A DNA stretch of 64,000 bases, taken from contig NC_067289.1 of the NCBI RefSeq assembly GCF_020740795.1, positions 19,798,608 to 19,862,607 on the forward strand, written 5' to 3'. The notes under the pieces are model-generated. The model was not told where the DNA came from. It ran no database searches and worked only from the letters and a program-made list of their open reading frames with translations. The translations under genes and the position numbers were made by a program. How positions within the stretch are numbered: position 1 is the first letter of the stretch; the number at the start of each line of letters is the position of its first letter. Source of the stretch: Apus apus. Its lineage: Eukaryota > Chordata > Aves > Apodiformes > Apodidae. Of the stretch, positions 21,291 through 34,989 are shown piece by piece.

Positions 21291-24200
21291 ACGGGGGGCT
21301 GTCTATTCCTGGGCCTGTCCCTGCTCTGAAATCTGGTGCAAATTGTGCATTGCAGCTTCCAGAGGGGCTTACACGGTTGATGTAATGTGTGTATTTTCTG
21401 GGTAGAGGATCTGGATCTTGCACATGCTGCTTGTTATTACTGCCCTGCCCCCGAAAGGGTTAAGTCTGTCGTGTTGTTCCAGGTGAATTTAATCTTTCAT
21501 CACCGAATTTCCTTTTAAGGCAGCTTGAGAGATTAAAAGTCTTTCCTCCTGTGTCTTTTGCTTTATCCTCTCTGAACGGCAAACTTTATGTGTGCTTAAT
21601 GGCAGAGGCTTGTTGCTGCAGATGACACGTGAGTCTGGAGGAAAGTTTGGTTTGTGGGTCGCTGTGTAGGAAAGTGAAGTTTGCTGGTGAAGTTTTTACT
21701 GCTCTCCAGTGTGCTCAACTTCCTCGTTTTCCTGTCTGTGTAAATCAAATTTCCTAACTGATTTATGGGGGGAGGGGGATCACAAAACATACTCCTTCTT
21801 TATTATTATAGCATGAGAGACACGATCAGGAGAACCAAGTCTTTGTTGTGTAAAAAAAAACAAACCCAAAACAACAAAAGGCATTTCTGGGCTTGTAGGA
21901 CTCTCCTGTCCTGTTACTGAAATCAATGAGCACATCGAGTGAGTGTATCAACGAGGTTGTTTGGTGTTGGTGGTCTCTGGCTTTGGCTGTTCACCAGGGC
22001 AGTGCCCCTTGGGGTGAGAGGGCACCATTTGCAATATTGGTGTTTGGGTTTTGAGTTGTACCTGAGTCTTTGGGTGCGCTGGGCAGTCCTGGGCCCTTGT
22101 CTTGCTCTGAGCAGCCTGAGGGCTGGTCTGCAGGAGGCTTGTGCTGGATTTGGAGCCTTCCTTTGGACTTGGGTGTGTTAACTGTATTTCAAAATGCATT
22201 TCAAATAAGGACTGATCCCACAAACTCTTTTATGTGTCCTTGAATTTATCCAAGTGGATATGTGTTTGTGGATGGGTGTACAGAGGGTTTTTTTCCCCCT
22301 TAGCAATAGAAAAAACGGCCTGTGCTATTACTGTGGTGGTGCTCAGGGTGCAGGTGGTGCCCCATAAACAATGGCAAACTTTCTGTGGTTTCTTGTAGTG
22401 ATTTTTTTTTTTTCTCTTTGTTTTTGGTCAAGTTCTAATGGAATACAATGTATGGTATTATTTACCTAAGATCACCTGTGCCTGTACTCTGTGACTGTTG
22501 TAAGTTTTCTTAGGGGAAGGTGGATTTGTCTCCGTAAGAACAGGGCGCATGTGGTACTGTGCCTTGGGAACATGGTGGCAACACCTCCTGAGCTGTTAAT
22601 GAGAACACCTGGAAAAAACTTAGTTCTCACTCCACCATGAAAAGGGGAAGGAAATATAATTTATATGTATGAAAGCAGTTTGGGTTTGGCATTTGGGCTT
22701 TAATTTTTTTTTTCCAGTTTGATTTTTTTGTTTGTTTAAATGTGCACAGCAATAACGCATGTGTGTAGCATAAAGCCTGCAATAATTACAGGAGATTCTG
22801 TTGCTTCAGCTCTTTTCCTCTTCAAACAGGTAGTTATGATTTTTTTTCTCTCAGTGAGTTTTTTGAATACAAATACTTCTTTCAGTTTTACTCTATATAT
22901 GGTAATTATTGATGTTTGTGTAACACTTTGAAGTTGTAAGGCATGGTTTAAGTGCTAAGTACCCAACAGCAGTACTTCATAGTCATTTTCCCATCATGAA
23001 AGAGTTTGATGCTAAAAAGTGCTACAGCCCTAAGCGTAAAGAAGCTCTTGATGGATATGGGGAAATGGTCAAAATTGCTTATAATGTTGCTTTCAGGTAA
23101 TATTTTTTAGTCAGGAAGAGCAGATCTGAATAATGTAAAGCAAACTGAGTTATTTTACTTAACTTGATTTTGGTTCTGGAATTTAATTTAACATGGACTT
23201 CGCATTTGAGTCAGAATGTGTTTGCTGTTACAAATTTTGTAGTGGCAGTAAAGACCCGCGTATTACAAGGATGTAATTTTGCAGAAGTCAGGAAGTTCTG
23301 TGAAGAAACACACACAACTTAGTGAACATCAGTGGTTTGGTTCGGTTGAATAAGCTCTGCAGATGTCTGCAAAGTTGCTTGCAGAAGTTGTGTGTTTTGT
23401 ATTAGTGGTGGGCAATAGGATGTGAATCTTTTATGATACTTTTTTGGCATCCCAGCACTGTTCAGTGTTTTGGGGAAAGCTGAGGCTGTGGCATGCGTGA
23501 CACCTTGTCTTCACTAATTCAGTTCCTCTGCTCATCTGAAGTCACAAGAGATAGTCACCCCCCACTGTTAGCTTGCTTGGCCTGTCCCTTCCTCCTGGAC
23601 CCATAGCTGCTCAGGATTGTGGTGCCGGTGTGAATTTTGACACCTTGCTGGAGACGACATTTCTGGCAAGCGGAGTGGAGACAGATACAGACCTGCTGCC
23701 AGCTCTGCCCTTCTGAACTGGGACACAGAGGTGGTAAAATGGTCTGGTCTTCTCAGAGAGGAGGGCGAGGGCAGGGTGTACTGCAGGACTGTGCTTGTGT
23801 CAATACTGCAGTGTTGTGCTATTGAAATCCATCATGCTGAAGCACAACTCGTTTTTAATCTAATTCTTGTTGTTTATATTGATGATTGGGTTACTGTTAT
23901 GTGTACTGACTGTCCTTAGAATCTGTGTGTGCGCACACGTGGGTACACACAGAGCACAGGCTGTCGTAACGGCTGTAGACTTAAAAGACCTAAACCTCAG
24001 CTCATGCAAGTAGCTGCAGGTTGGGAGAGAACTGAAAGTGTGTGTGTACACTCTAATTGTGCGTGTTCAGCTCCTACAAAAAGTGGCAACTGTGAGAATA
24101 TACTCATTGCATTCTCTTTTTTAAATACAAATTAAAGTTTTTGTGTTAGGTGAAGAAGTGTCAGAGGTTTTCCACTAGGAACTACAATTGACAGCTCTTT

Positions 24201-27200
24201 TTGAGATGCACTGCAGTGTTAATGTAATATCTGCAATTTACCAGGTGATGGAGAAACAGTTCCTGTGTTCCTGCTATTGGTTTAGCTACCCCTGTCCCAA
24301 ATGCATGCAGCTTTCTAAGCACTGCAGTATGAAGCTAGATGGTCTTAATTTCTATAAAGTAGCTTAATGAAAAGAGTGACTTTAATAGAAAAAGGTACAT
24401 CCAGTGATCCCAAGCGGAGTAGATGGAAACTATTTTATTCATCTCATAATTGGTTTCCTCCGACATAAAGTATGACAATGAAATGAGGAATAATAAATAT
24501 CTTTTCAGATGAAATTGTAGGGGAATACATTGGCTTTCTCTCAATTTCACAGAATTGAATTAGACAAGTTGAGGTAAAAAGTAGTGAAGATGAGGCAGCG
24601 TCGTTGTCACTTTATGAGAGGTGATTGGTTGAGTGAAAAGTACAGAAGTCTGGTCTAGGAATCACTCTGCCAGTTTGTGTGAAAACTGCGAACTTCATGT
24701 TAGGGTTCTACCTTGTGGTACCTGATCCAAGATGAGAAGGTCTTTTTCTTCTCATAATGAAAACAAAGCTGAAATTGTTATACAAAACACTCTGGAATCT
24801 TAATGGCTGCATTTGAGCTGGAAGTTGGGTTTTCCTTTGGTTCTGAAGGATCCATGGAACTGTAAATCAATTTACCCTCCAAAACATTCATTTTTATACT
24901 TTACTACATGATTTTTTGTGACATCTTTTAGACTCTCCTTTTTGTGTCACTAAGAGCCTTAACAAAATTCTTCCTTGATAAGAAATAAGTGATCATTCCA
25001 AGGTGGAGGATGTGTAGCCACAGGGGAAAATGCTCACAACTGCTTGGGTGCATAGGGTCTAGCTGGCATGGTTAGCCAAGGAGAGAAACTGCAGGTGTTG
25101 CAGCTTGCCCTGCTCACTGGCTCTCTTGGATGGGCCAATTGCTAAAATGACTTTTGAGAATGTTTTCTTACCTGTAGTTATAATAGTGAAAATGCTTGGT
25201 GAAGTGGTGCTGCTTTCTGAAAAACCTACTGAAAAAACCTCCAAAGTGATGTGGAGAAGTTTTACAGAATTGTCTTAGCTGATGATGTATGTGAGTCTTT
25301 CATAGAGTCCCCTCTTGGTCTTTAAATTTAAGTGTATGTGGTGTAATTCCATCATAGAGATACCAAGGTCTTTCTGAACAAGTTAGCTTGAACACCAGAA
25401 GCAACGTACCTAGGTATGCTCTCAGAGAAATAGGTCCTTTTTTCAGCATGAGTAATTCAAGCAGACTGGGTGTCAACTGGTTGCACTCACGCTGGTTCAG
25501 TGCCTGTGGTGGTGCTGTGTGTACCCCGCACAGCTCCTGGAGAGCTGCCCAGCCTGGTGTGGTGGGAGTGGACCACAGACCTGGGTCTGTGCTGGGGTTC
25601 TACTTGGTGCAAACATTACTTTTCTTCAGAGTATAAACTGGCATCTGTGTCTGTAAAGTTAAGATATTAATGTAGTCATGTTTTCAAAGATGCTGAGTCG
25701 CCACAGTTGCATGTGAAGTCGGCAGTCCTTGTGTGTGTTTAGCTCTTCTAAAAATCAAGTCTTGTGTGTGGTTTGTAGGATTTTGCAAAGTCCTGTGAGG
25801 GTGCAGTGTCGGTTGCTTTCTGGGAGCAGTATTAGTAAAAGTCTATGTTGTGTACCCTGACTTGGTGTCTGTTGTTGTAACTCTACATCTCCATGTTGCA
25901 AAGGAGCAATCTTGTTTATTAGTAATGTTGAGCAGTAAAAAATCAGAATCATCCAGAGAAAAAACAGTTGTGTGTTTTGTTTTTTTCTTTTATGATCTAA
26001 GATTCAATTCAGTCTCTCTCCAATGTAAGTATGTATTACAGAGAAACTCTACAACCATGTGCCATGTACAGACATACTGAGTGTTATTTCAGATCGCTGG
26101 AGGTGTGTTACTAGAAATTTTAGCTGGTGTGCTATGAGTAGTTGGCCTTCCCTTCCCCCCGTGGGGCAATAGTTTTGCCAACCTGGCAAGGCAGGCAAGC
26201 AGCTGTCTCTGCAGCTAATGCTAGTGCTCCTTTTAACCCATTGGTGGGCTTGGGGAATGGGTCAGTCTCTTCCTCAGTCTATGCAGGGCTCTCACCAAAC
26301 CTCACTGATGTCAGGCCGATGGTAGATTTTTATGAATTAGGACTGTGAAAGTGACTCTGGAAACTTTCCTGTTCTGTACACGGAAGTGCCTGCTGGCAGC
26401 GACTATAGAGCATACAGAAAAGATTTCTGTACAGCCCATTTGTGTAGTATTTTTCCAAGGTTGTGAGTTAAGGGTCAGATGTTTACTATTCATGAAAATT
26501 TAGTGCTAAATACTGTGCCTAGTGCCAAAACCACAGAAATTGTCAAGGTTTACAACCCTAAATAGATCTTATCCTGAAAGTTGCATCCATTTGACATTAA
26601 AAGTTCAGGTTCTTCACACCCTGAGTTGGGAAGTAGCCTGATTGTGAGCATATGCGAGATGAATTTTAGTCCCCTGATGTTTTCCTAGAAGTACCAGGAT
26701 AAGAAGAGACAGTTTGATTTCCTGGAAAAAGTTGTCCAGACTGGCTGAGGAGAGGAATAGCAAGTTTTATAGCTCTTTTGTGGTGTTTGGACGGACTGAT
26801 TAATGCTTGAGTATCAGCATGACTTCTGAAAATACATTTTTGCCTTGTAAAAAAAATAGTAATAAAAAAAGTCACTTTTTTTTTTTTCATTTATCATGGA
26901 TGTTGGTCCTGTTGGAACAAATGCGAGTTTTTGCTGTTAGTTTCAGCAGCTGGGAGAGCGTTAAGTGTGGCTGAAAATTCTACCTTAAAATACCAATAGA
27001 TCTGTTCACATTCCCCCCGCTTCCAGGCCTGTGTCGCTCCCAGAAGTACTGAGAACTTTTCCTCTTTTAGATTAAGTCTGAATTTGTGGGAAAAAAATAG
27101 TTTTGATATTGCATAGACCTGTGGGGGAAATAACCAGAGAACTGGGTCAAAAAAGTAGGACGTGCAAGTTTTAGAAGCTGTATTTATTTGTCCTATATTA

Positions 27201-30039
27201 GGTTAAAGGAAGTATTGGTGCTTTCAGTTTGGCAATGTGTCCTTCAGTCTGTGGTGTTCTCTAAAGGGAAGACAACTGTTAAACAATGAATCACAGCTAA
27301 TTTTTGTATGGGTGTCAACATTCTTCTCTAGTGCAGAATTTTTTCCCTGGATATTAACAGAAACATGCATTCCTAAATACAGATGCTTAGTGATAAATTT
27401 TAATTAGGAATTGCTTTGTAAAAAGTATGGATTTTTGCCATGATGATAATTGTGAATCTATAACATGTTTACTTTGGGGTTACCTTCCTTCAGATGTAAC
27501 ACTTTTTAATGTACTTTGGTTTAAAAGTTAGCACAAATGTGGTTGGAGGAAAATAAAGAACAGTGTTGCCAAACCATCTATTAATGTTTACATCAAATAC
27601 AGTGTGCTAAAAACATCTTGTGTGGCGATGGATTAGCTGTTTCTTACAGGTAATGCAACAGATCTGGGGTTTAGGGAAACGGGATCTATACTCGCTGTAT
27701 AGTGGGAATGTTTTGCTGATGCAGATGTGGTACCTGGTTTTCACTTTTTTTCAAATGCACAATTAAGTGTCAAAATCTGATGTGTCTTGTTCAGACTGTA
27801 CATTGCTAACACTGTAAGGTGAAAACAGCCAGGAGTATGAAACTTCAATATGTTGAATTGTGATAAAGAAAAATACAATGAAAGAGCCTAGTAAGGAGTT
27901 CTGGTGAACTTGGTCTGATAGCAAGAACAGGTATCTAAATGTCGCTGATTAATAGAAACCAGCTTTTTTTTTTTTTTTTTTTTTTGACAGCTTTCACAAT
28001 TATAGTACATATTTGTCACAATTGTTTGAGTTGTAAGAGAAATGCTTTGTATTTCTGAGACTGTCTTTCAGGGCCAATTCTGAATGGCTGTTGATTACAT
28101 TAGAAATATCAATGTGTTTGTTTTACTGTTGGCAAAGTCTCTCTTAGTTGGTTCCTCTGCTGTCTGCACACACAAGGTTATTTTGATATGGATTATTTAT
28201 TTCTAGTTCATCAAGGCCCTTTGTAAAGTTCTTTCTTACAGTACGTATAATGTACACTAGATTTGTGAGAAATTAAGTTCTAAGAGTCTTCCATTAAAAA
28301 CAAAGGGAAAACCTCCTTGACCATTGTTCAGCCATCCTGTTGGGGTGCTTGGGCACCACAGCCCTCCCAGATATGCTAATTTCTGATAAAATAGGTGGGC
28401 ATTGCTGATGTCTTAAAAACAAACCATCTGCTCTGTGTGACTCTGTGGGCTGGTGCTGGAAACACCAAACAATATTCCCATCCATGCTCTCTCACTGACC
28501 CAGTGCCTGGGCTCACCACAGCTGTCGTCCCATGTGAGGGAGATACTGGTTGCTTGTATGTACCCGTGCACAGAATTGGACTTTTAGAGATCCTATTTGT
28601 ATTGATAGAAATGCTAAGAAGAATTGAAGAAAGTATATATGAAGGGTAAAGTGATGGAAACTTCCAGACGTAGCCAGGGAAAACACTTTTGATGAGTTGT
28701 GACTCGCTTTTTTGGCGCTATGGATGACTTCATACGAGAGACTTGGAGGGTATGTGAAATGCAGTGTCAGACTCAGGCTGAGAGTACGTCCATTATGTGG
28801 GCTGAGGTTCTCTGTTGTTTTAAATTGCCAAGACTGCCTGCAGCAAGGCTTGTGTGTGTTGGACGTGGCCGAGGAGCTCCAGAAAGCTGCATTGAAGAGT
28901 GTTGGAAGATGTAAAATCTTATTTGTGTGCGTTATGTGCCTCTCACCTTCCCAGCTGTGGTTTGTAACTATGCGCTTGAGAAAAGGAGTTTTTTCAAGGT
29001 GAAAATAAAGAAATGGACTGTTTGTAAAAATACGTGTTTAGAGGTCAGATTAGTCAGGCTTCATGTGCGTTAATGTTACTGTAATTGGTGAAAGTTTGGA
29101 ACTCTAATGTACTTCCATGTGCCCATTGCTGCCTGCTTTTATTTGTTAGTCTGGTACTGTTGGCCTTACTGCTGTTCTGTGTGGTTAAAATAACTCCCCC
29201 AAGCCTCCCACTCCCGTCATTAAAACACAAGTCGTGCAAGATTCTGCTGTTTTTTTCTTTCTAAAATGAATACCTTCCAATGGTCAGTATGGTTGTGCTG
29301 TCTCCTCTGCTTGGCTCTTCTTTCTCTGTGCTGGAGTGCAAATGTGGCAAATTATTGGGGTGTTTTGTCTCAGTCCTGACAGTTTGCATAATTTTATTAT
29401 CCATTCCAGGCTATAATTGTTTTTCTAATTTCCCCCCACCTTTTTCTTTCCCCTCCTGGGCTTTCTCTCTTCTTTTTCTCATTGTGGACTTTTTTTGTGT
29501 GTGTGTGTGTTTTCCCTTTCTGTTCTTTTTTCAGTTCTTTAAACCAAACCAGTGACTTTTTGTTTCTGATCTCTGGGTTTCCTCTGCTTTCTTCCCCTTT
29601 CTCCTAACTTTAGTTGTGTTTACATATAGGACTTGATCCTATGCAGCCTTCTGTCGGAGGGGTTAGATGGGTTTGGATGGTGCAGAACGAAACCTTGGTC
29701 TGGGGCAGAGTGAAACCTGTGAGACTGCTGAGGAAGTCTCATTTTTCAGGCAGCAAACTGGGCAGTGGGCAGGGGTGAGTGAGGGCCCTGCTTGCAGGCA
29801 GAGGAATAGCTGGGGCAGGCACACAGGGCAGGGAATGAAGAGGACAACTTTTGGCAGTGCCTGTCTTTGATAAAAATAATCTTGGCTTCATCCGTAAAAC
29901 ATTGAGGTGAGCTTTGGGCTTTTTGAAATAAGTCATCTTATGTTCTAAGTTTTTATTGACATTGTGACTTAAAATTAGCAAAAACAAAGTCAGTCATGGT
30001 GAAATCAGTGGCAGCCTTATTGTTTTTATTGTGGGTAGT
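21291..30039. other. Intron-like AT-rich sequence, no exon recognised
   Basis: T- and G-skewed plus strand, CpG-poor, with poly-T tracts (T22 at 27964-27985) and a TG microsatellite at about 29496-29510. A short open stretch ending in TTTCAG/GTAATA (22996-23096) is treated as a finding. No transposon was identified with confidence; 22922-22995 faintly resembles an old L2/MIR piece. Confidence 0.45.
27964..27985. repeat. T22 homopolymer
   Basis: Twenty-two consecutive T followed by GACAG. It resembles a polypyrimidine tract plus acceptor, but no open or recognisable exon follows. Confidence 0.9.
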
Positions 30040-30180
30040 GTTGACAAGTCACATGCCCCATTGTTTTGGGTGAACAAACACGGCTTTGAGACCGTGAGCT
30101 GGTACGTGCGCACAGGCCCCTTTGTCCTGCGCTGCACAGATGAGTGTGCGGAATTGCCACTTTGGAGTCGAAAGATTATC
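30040..30180 (+). other. CpG-clustered, coding-like patch in intronic DNA
   Basis: Seven CpGs occur within about 110 bases (around 30080-30170) in otherwise CpG-poor sequence. The plus frame (open to a TGA near 30217-30219) reads with GC-ending codons such as GTG, CTG, GGC and CGC, for example NKHGFETVSWYVRTGPFVLR. I do not recognise the peptide and see no convincing splice sites. Options are a conserved element, a small exon or a decayed retrocopy. Confidence 0.25.
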
Positions 30181-33100
30181 TTTAGAGAGTTCATGTCTAG
30201 AAACTGTGTTAATATATGAAATAGTCTGTTGCTTGACATTTAAGAACTATTTTTATTTGGTGTCTTGTTGTCCAGAACCTAAGAAAATTAATAAAAAGGA
30301 TTAATGCATCATAAACTCTCTAGTACCTTGTTGCCCAGTGAAACCTACGGAGAGCAGGCTTGTCTTCTGTCTCTGAGTAGATGTGCTTGGGACCAAGAGA
30401 ATGCAAGATGTGCTTTTGAGAACGCCAGTAAAAGATCTTGTTTGAAAGTCTTTCAAATATAAGTCCTTTACTACAAAACTCTTGACATCTGAGATTATGA
30501 TAGTAAACCTCACCTCTGCTGAAGTCACAGTTATGTGGGATCACCTCTAAATTACTCTTGCTGTTAATAAATTCCTATAATCGGGGTAAGTCTGGTGTAA
30601 CTAAGATGGATGCAGGAGAGACTGGCTGTGGGAGCAAACTTGGCAGGTGGAGGTGGTGGATGTAGGCATCCAGCCATATCTGGGGGAGAAATCCCATTTA
30701 AATTGCTGAGAGTTTTGCCTAAGGATGAACAGAAAGATTAGTCTCTCCTGCCTACAGTGATTTTTATTATGTTATTGTTTTTGATATGTCTGATTCAGTA
30801 TTTTTAATTTGTAGAATTAATTTTTATCTTTTTCTCAGCTCATAGTCTTGCTTTTTTCGCTTTGGAAACTGGTGCTTGCCATGTATTTTATACTCATCCA
30901 GGAGCACTCACCAGATTGGTCTTGAATTGTCAGAGTTCTATAGTGTGAGTTACCAGGGTGCTTTAATGTGTAGTCACACCAAAGCTGATAGAATTGTCAC
31001 AGCTCTCTTGGCTGTGTGTTGGCAATGTCAGCTCTCTGTCTGTCTGCTCTCTGATATTATCAGACTTCCCCAGTTTTGGTGGCTTACAGACAGTCTGTAA
31101 AATACTGCTTTAATTTCAGTTTTATGAATGGCAAGCTTTTGGTGTCCTAATGTGGGTACTGCACAGTAATGGAATATATCCTGTGGGTGTTCAAGGTTTT
31201 CAGACTTTTTTTTTTTCAGCACAGCTGCAGTTTGTCTACGTGGTTCCTTCATAGGGCCTGCTTGAATAAAAGGGAGTTGTGGAATAACTTTGTGGTTATA
31301 AAGTCTCTCTCTAAACTTTCATGGGCTTGTCTGATCTGCAGTGAATCCCCAGAGACACACCTCTGCTCCCCACATCCACAATTTTGCTTTCCTTGGGTTG
31401 ACCTAATATACCTGTATGTAACAGATAACTGTGTTTACTTTATTTTCAGATTACATCACTGAAGATTTTCTGTCCACGTAATGATTAGGACAGAAAGCTG
31501 GTGTCAGGATTATCTGCTATTTCTGCCACTGTGTGACCTTAGCAAATGGATTAACAAATTTACCCATGCACCAGTGATTTAATACTTATCGGGAGTTTTT
31601 TCAGACCAGTTCAGTGCCCCGAGATCTGGTTGAAAGCTGTATAGCAGTGTAAAGTGGCTTTTTTTTTTTTTCCCCCGTCTCTGCTTACTTGAAGTTTTTA
31701 CTTCAGACAGGTAATCTGTTTGTGTTCATAGGTTTCATGTATTTCCTGGTTTTATGTTGGAAAAAATACTGCCCTTCACATTGGAAATATTTGCTGATTA
31801 TGCCCATACGAGATGGAGAATTATGTTGAAATCAGGGTACTTGGTTCATGAAGTTCAGCATGTTTTTGACCTTTGTAACATGAAAATGCAACTTTATATG
31901 AAGTTTTAAAAGTCTGGCACTTGTTCTATACCCTAGCAGTTCCTTGGGGGTGGGGAAAGGGCTGAACTTTTTTGGTAGGAACACTTTATGGGTAGGTGTC
32001 AGAGCACAGCTAAGCAAGTGGCTGCTTGTCCCAGCAGCAGAGATGGGAGTGGGGATGGTGAGCCCCCTAAGCTGACCCTGCTCTCATGGTTGGGAGACAC
32101 AGAAGGAAAAGTACAGATGGACCTCTGTGAATGTTTCTGTCTGGAAACAAAGTTTATATCCTCTGCTACAGTTTATTGCCTTCTGTGCTCTGCCCTTATA
32201 GTGGTTTATTGGTCCTAAAACGTCATCTCTGGAAGGATTGCATTAAAGCCTACTGTTGTTTTGGGGGGCAGGTGATAAAATCCAACTGTTTTTGGTGAAC
32301 CAGTTTACAGTATGACTCAAACACCATGAAGGTGGTGGTAATCTACAGCTTAATCCTAGGGATGAACTTATCTATATAGGTGAGGGTGGGCTATGAACTT
32401 CTTACAGCACCTTTGCTATCAGACAAAGCCTTTGCAGACTGCCCTGGGCCAGCTGAGTGCAGAGCCAGTCACACACCAGCCTTTCTGTGTGTAGTGATGG
32501 CATTACTCGTACTGTCTTGACTGCTTGGGTTTGTCCATATGTAGAGTAAGCAGAAGTGGTGACATGATCTTTGTCACGTGCTTATAGTTTCATTTGGGCA
32601 AACTTTCCTTAATAGCTTTCTGAATGATTCTTGTTTGTAAATTTATAGTTAAAAAACTTACCAGCTTGTGTAAAAACACTTTTTGTGCCCTTTACTAAGA
32701 ACCAGTGGTATTTTCCTTGTGAGAGCTATGCGCCTGGGGCTGGTAGAGCATTGCAGGTCTTGTCATGAGAAATGCTTGTGCAAGATGTGCAGTCCTAACT
32801 CAGAATGTTGCTTTCTGGAGAGTTTTACCTGGCAGTATAGATGTCTCCTGAAGCACATTGCAGTCCTGGTGAGCACTGCTGTGTCGTGATACTGAGGAAT
32901 GCACTTTCTGTTACATTGTCATGTTTTCATATGTTGTTTGGATGTTTTTCATATGCTGCAAAATGAAGTGTTTTTTATTTTGGGAAATCACTTCTGTTAG
33001 GGAATAGCTGTACACATTCGAGTTTTGCTATTGTAAATCCTGTTTTTATATTCTGACTTTTCTTATTTTCATCATAGCCTGTGTTGAGAAGTATCCTCTG

Positions 33101-34939
33101 GTTAGTCTAAAAAGAAAATCCTGCTAGCACTTGAATCAGTTCCTTAAAGTTTACAATGATTTCTTTACACTTGCTAGGTAACGTGGCTTGAAATGAGAAG
33201 TGTGTATTTACAGTGAGTGCATTTGCATTTTTTTGGAATTACTCCAGAAAGAGTCTCATTCCTGTTTGTTTAGTGTAATATGTATCTAATGTATCAGCAG
33301 GTACAGCTGTTAGTGTTGTCAGGCCTTAATTTATTTTTTTTAAAATCGCTTTTAAGTGGAATCCTTGTGTATTTTTAGTAGAGCTGAGTGAAGCCCTTTC
33401 GTAGCTGAACCATTTTCTTGTATTCTGAGGCAGTCTACATGTTCTTTGTAAGAAATACATTATCACTCCATTGAAGTCAATTCAGGTTCTCTGGAAACAA
33501 TCCAACCTTTGGGAAAGAAAAATATTAGTGTGCGTGTTGAGGGAAAGGGTTTCCCTTTATTTTGGAATTTGCTTGTCACGTTTAGTAAGTAAGCCATTTT
33601 CAGATGCATTAAGGCTCTGCAAAACTAATTTTCAGGGCTGACAGTTTTCTAGTCCTGGGTTAAGCAAAAAGATTTAAATGTAATGTTTGGGGTTTTTTCA
33701 GTTTAAATAGCTATGGGAATTGTGCATTTGTTCAGTTATAATTGGAGTGCCATGCATGTTTCAGGAGAATAGAAAAATGAAGCATTTAAGATGATGATGA
33801 TGGAGTAGCATTTTTTAGCCAGAGTACTTGTTTCAGTGTCTGAAATGCTTTGCTACCAGTTTAAATGTTGACATTTACAGAAGTAGCCTTTGCTTGGAAG
33901 TCTTAAATATTTGCAATGTGCTATTTATTTGGTTTCTGAAGTTTTGTGCAGTTTGAACGGTGGTTCTTATTTTAGCTTTCAGTTTTGACAAACCACATTG
34001 TAGCATATGTAGTCAGTCATAAACAAGCTAGTGACCACTGATGTTTTAATCCTGCTAGTAATGTGTCGAAGCATGTCAGATTAAAATAAAAACTATCTCC
34101 ACGTCTGTGTACACGCATCTTGGACCTGTGCTCCACTGAGACCTTCAAGACTCTCACATAAAAATTCCGTGTCTTCTGTCATTCAAGCAATGGCAATCTG
34201 AACTTATTATGACCATAAGCTTTTAATTGAGGGGAGTTTGCAGGTTTCTAGGCTTGGTTTATTGCTGAAGAGCAGCACTGCACATACAAACCTGGCTGAG
34301 TTGTCTGCCTCAGTTCTGTCTGTTCTCCTAGAGCGAGTGGAGCTTCAGTGATTTTTTTTTTTTTTCTTCACTATTTAATGTGCTTCACTTGAGAGGGCAG
34401 GGGTTTGGCAGAAGGCTGCCCTTCAGTGGCTCTCTGCTCGTGAAAGTTCTGCGTGCTGCATCATTTAGCAATCTGTTTCTGAAGTCTGCAGACAGGCTAC
34501 AGTAGGTTGGAGGCAAGGTGCAGTGAAGAGGAGCCCCAAGATCAAGGACTGTTCTTTCAAGACTGCTGAAAGGCATGTGCTGAGAGGTCCAGGGAAGCAG
34601 GTTCTGGGTCAGGTTGCTGCTGCTGCTGTTGCTTGAGCTGCCCAAAGGAAGTTTCACTGGGAGGACAGTCTGAGCAGCCTCCAGCCTGGGTCAAGGGAGA
34701 AGATCCTTCCCCTGAAGTGAAGGGTTAACTACTCTGTGCTTGAGCACAGTGCTTTTCCAGGAAACTGCCACACTCCTGCATCTAGCTGATGCCCTTTATT
34801 TTCTCCTCTCCTCTGATTTAACTACCAAACTGTTGCCATTTTTCTTGCACTTGTCCAGAGCTCTTCTTTCAGCATTGGTTCTGAACCAAATGCCATCTTT
34901 GCTTCTGTTACTGCAAATAGAGAGCTGCAGTTTATAAAA
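30181..34939. other. Intron-like sequence, nothing recognised
   Basis: T/G-skewed, CpG-poor DNA without recognised exons or transposon families. A CTG-rich stretch at about 34617-34630 (CTGCTGCTGCTGTTGC) is too short to be a notable triplet repeat. Confidence 0.45.
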
Positions 34940-34989
34940 TTATATATATCTATATATATATATAGTGTATATATATATCTATATATATA
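34940..34989. repeat. Interrupted TA repeat with duplicated CTA units
   Basis: TA dinucleotide tracts interrupted by two CTATATATA blocks either side of a central GTG. The sequence is both a near-duplicate and highly self-complementary, hence prone to cruciform extrusion and length change. Confidence 0.85.

Noticed and set aside
27964..27990. T22 plus GACAG resembling a strong splice acceptor
   Set aside because: The following sequence is AT-rich with no open or recognisable exon or donor. It is most likely a poly-T microsatellite.
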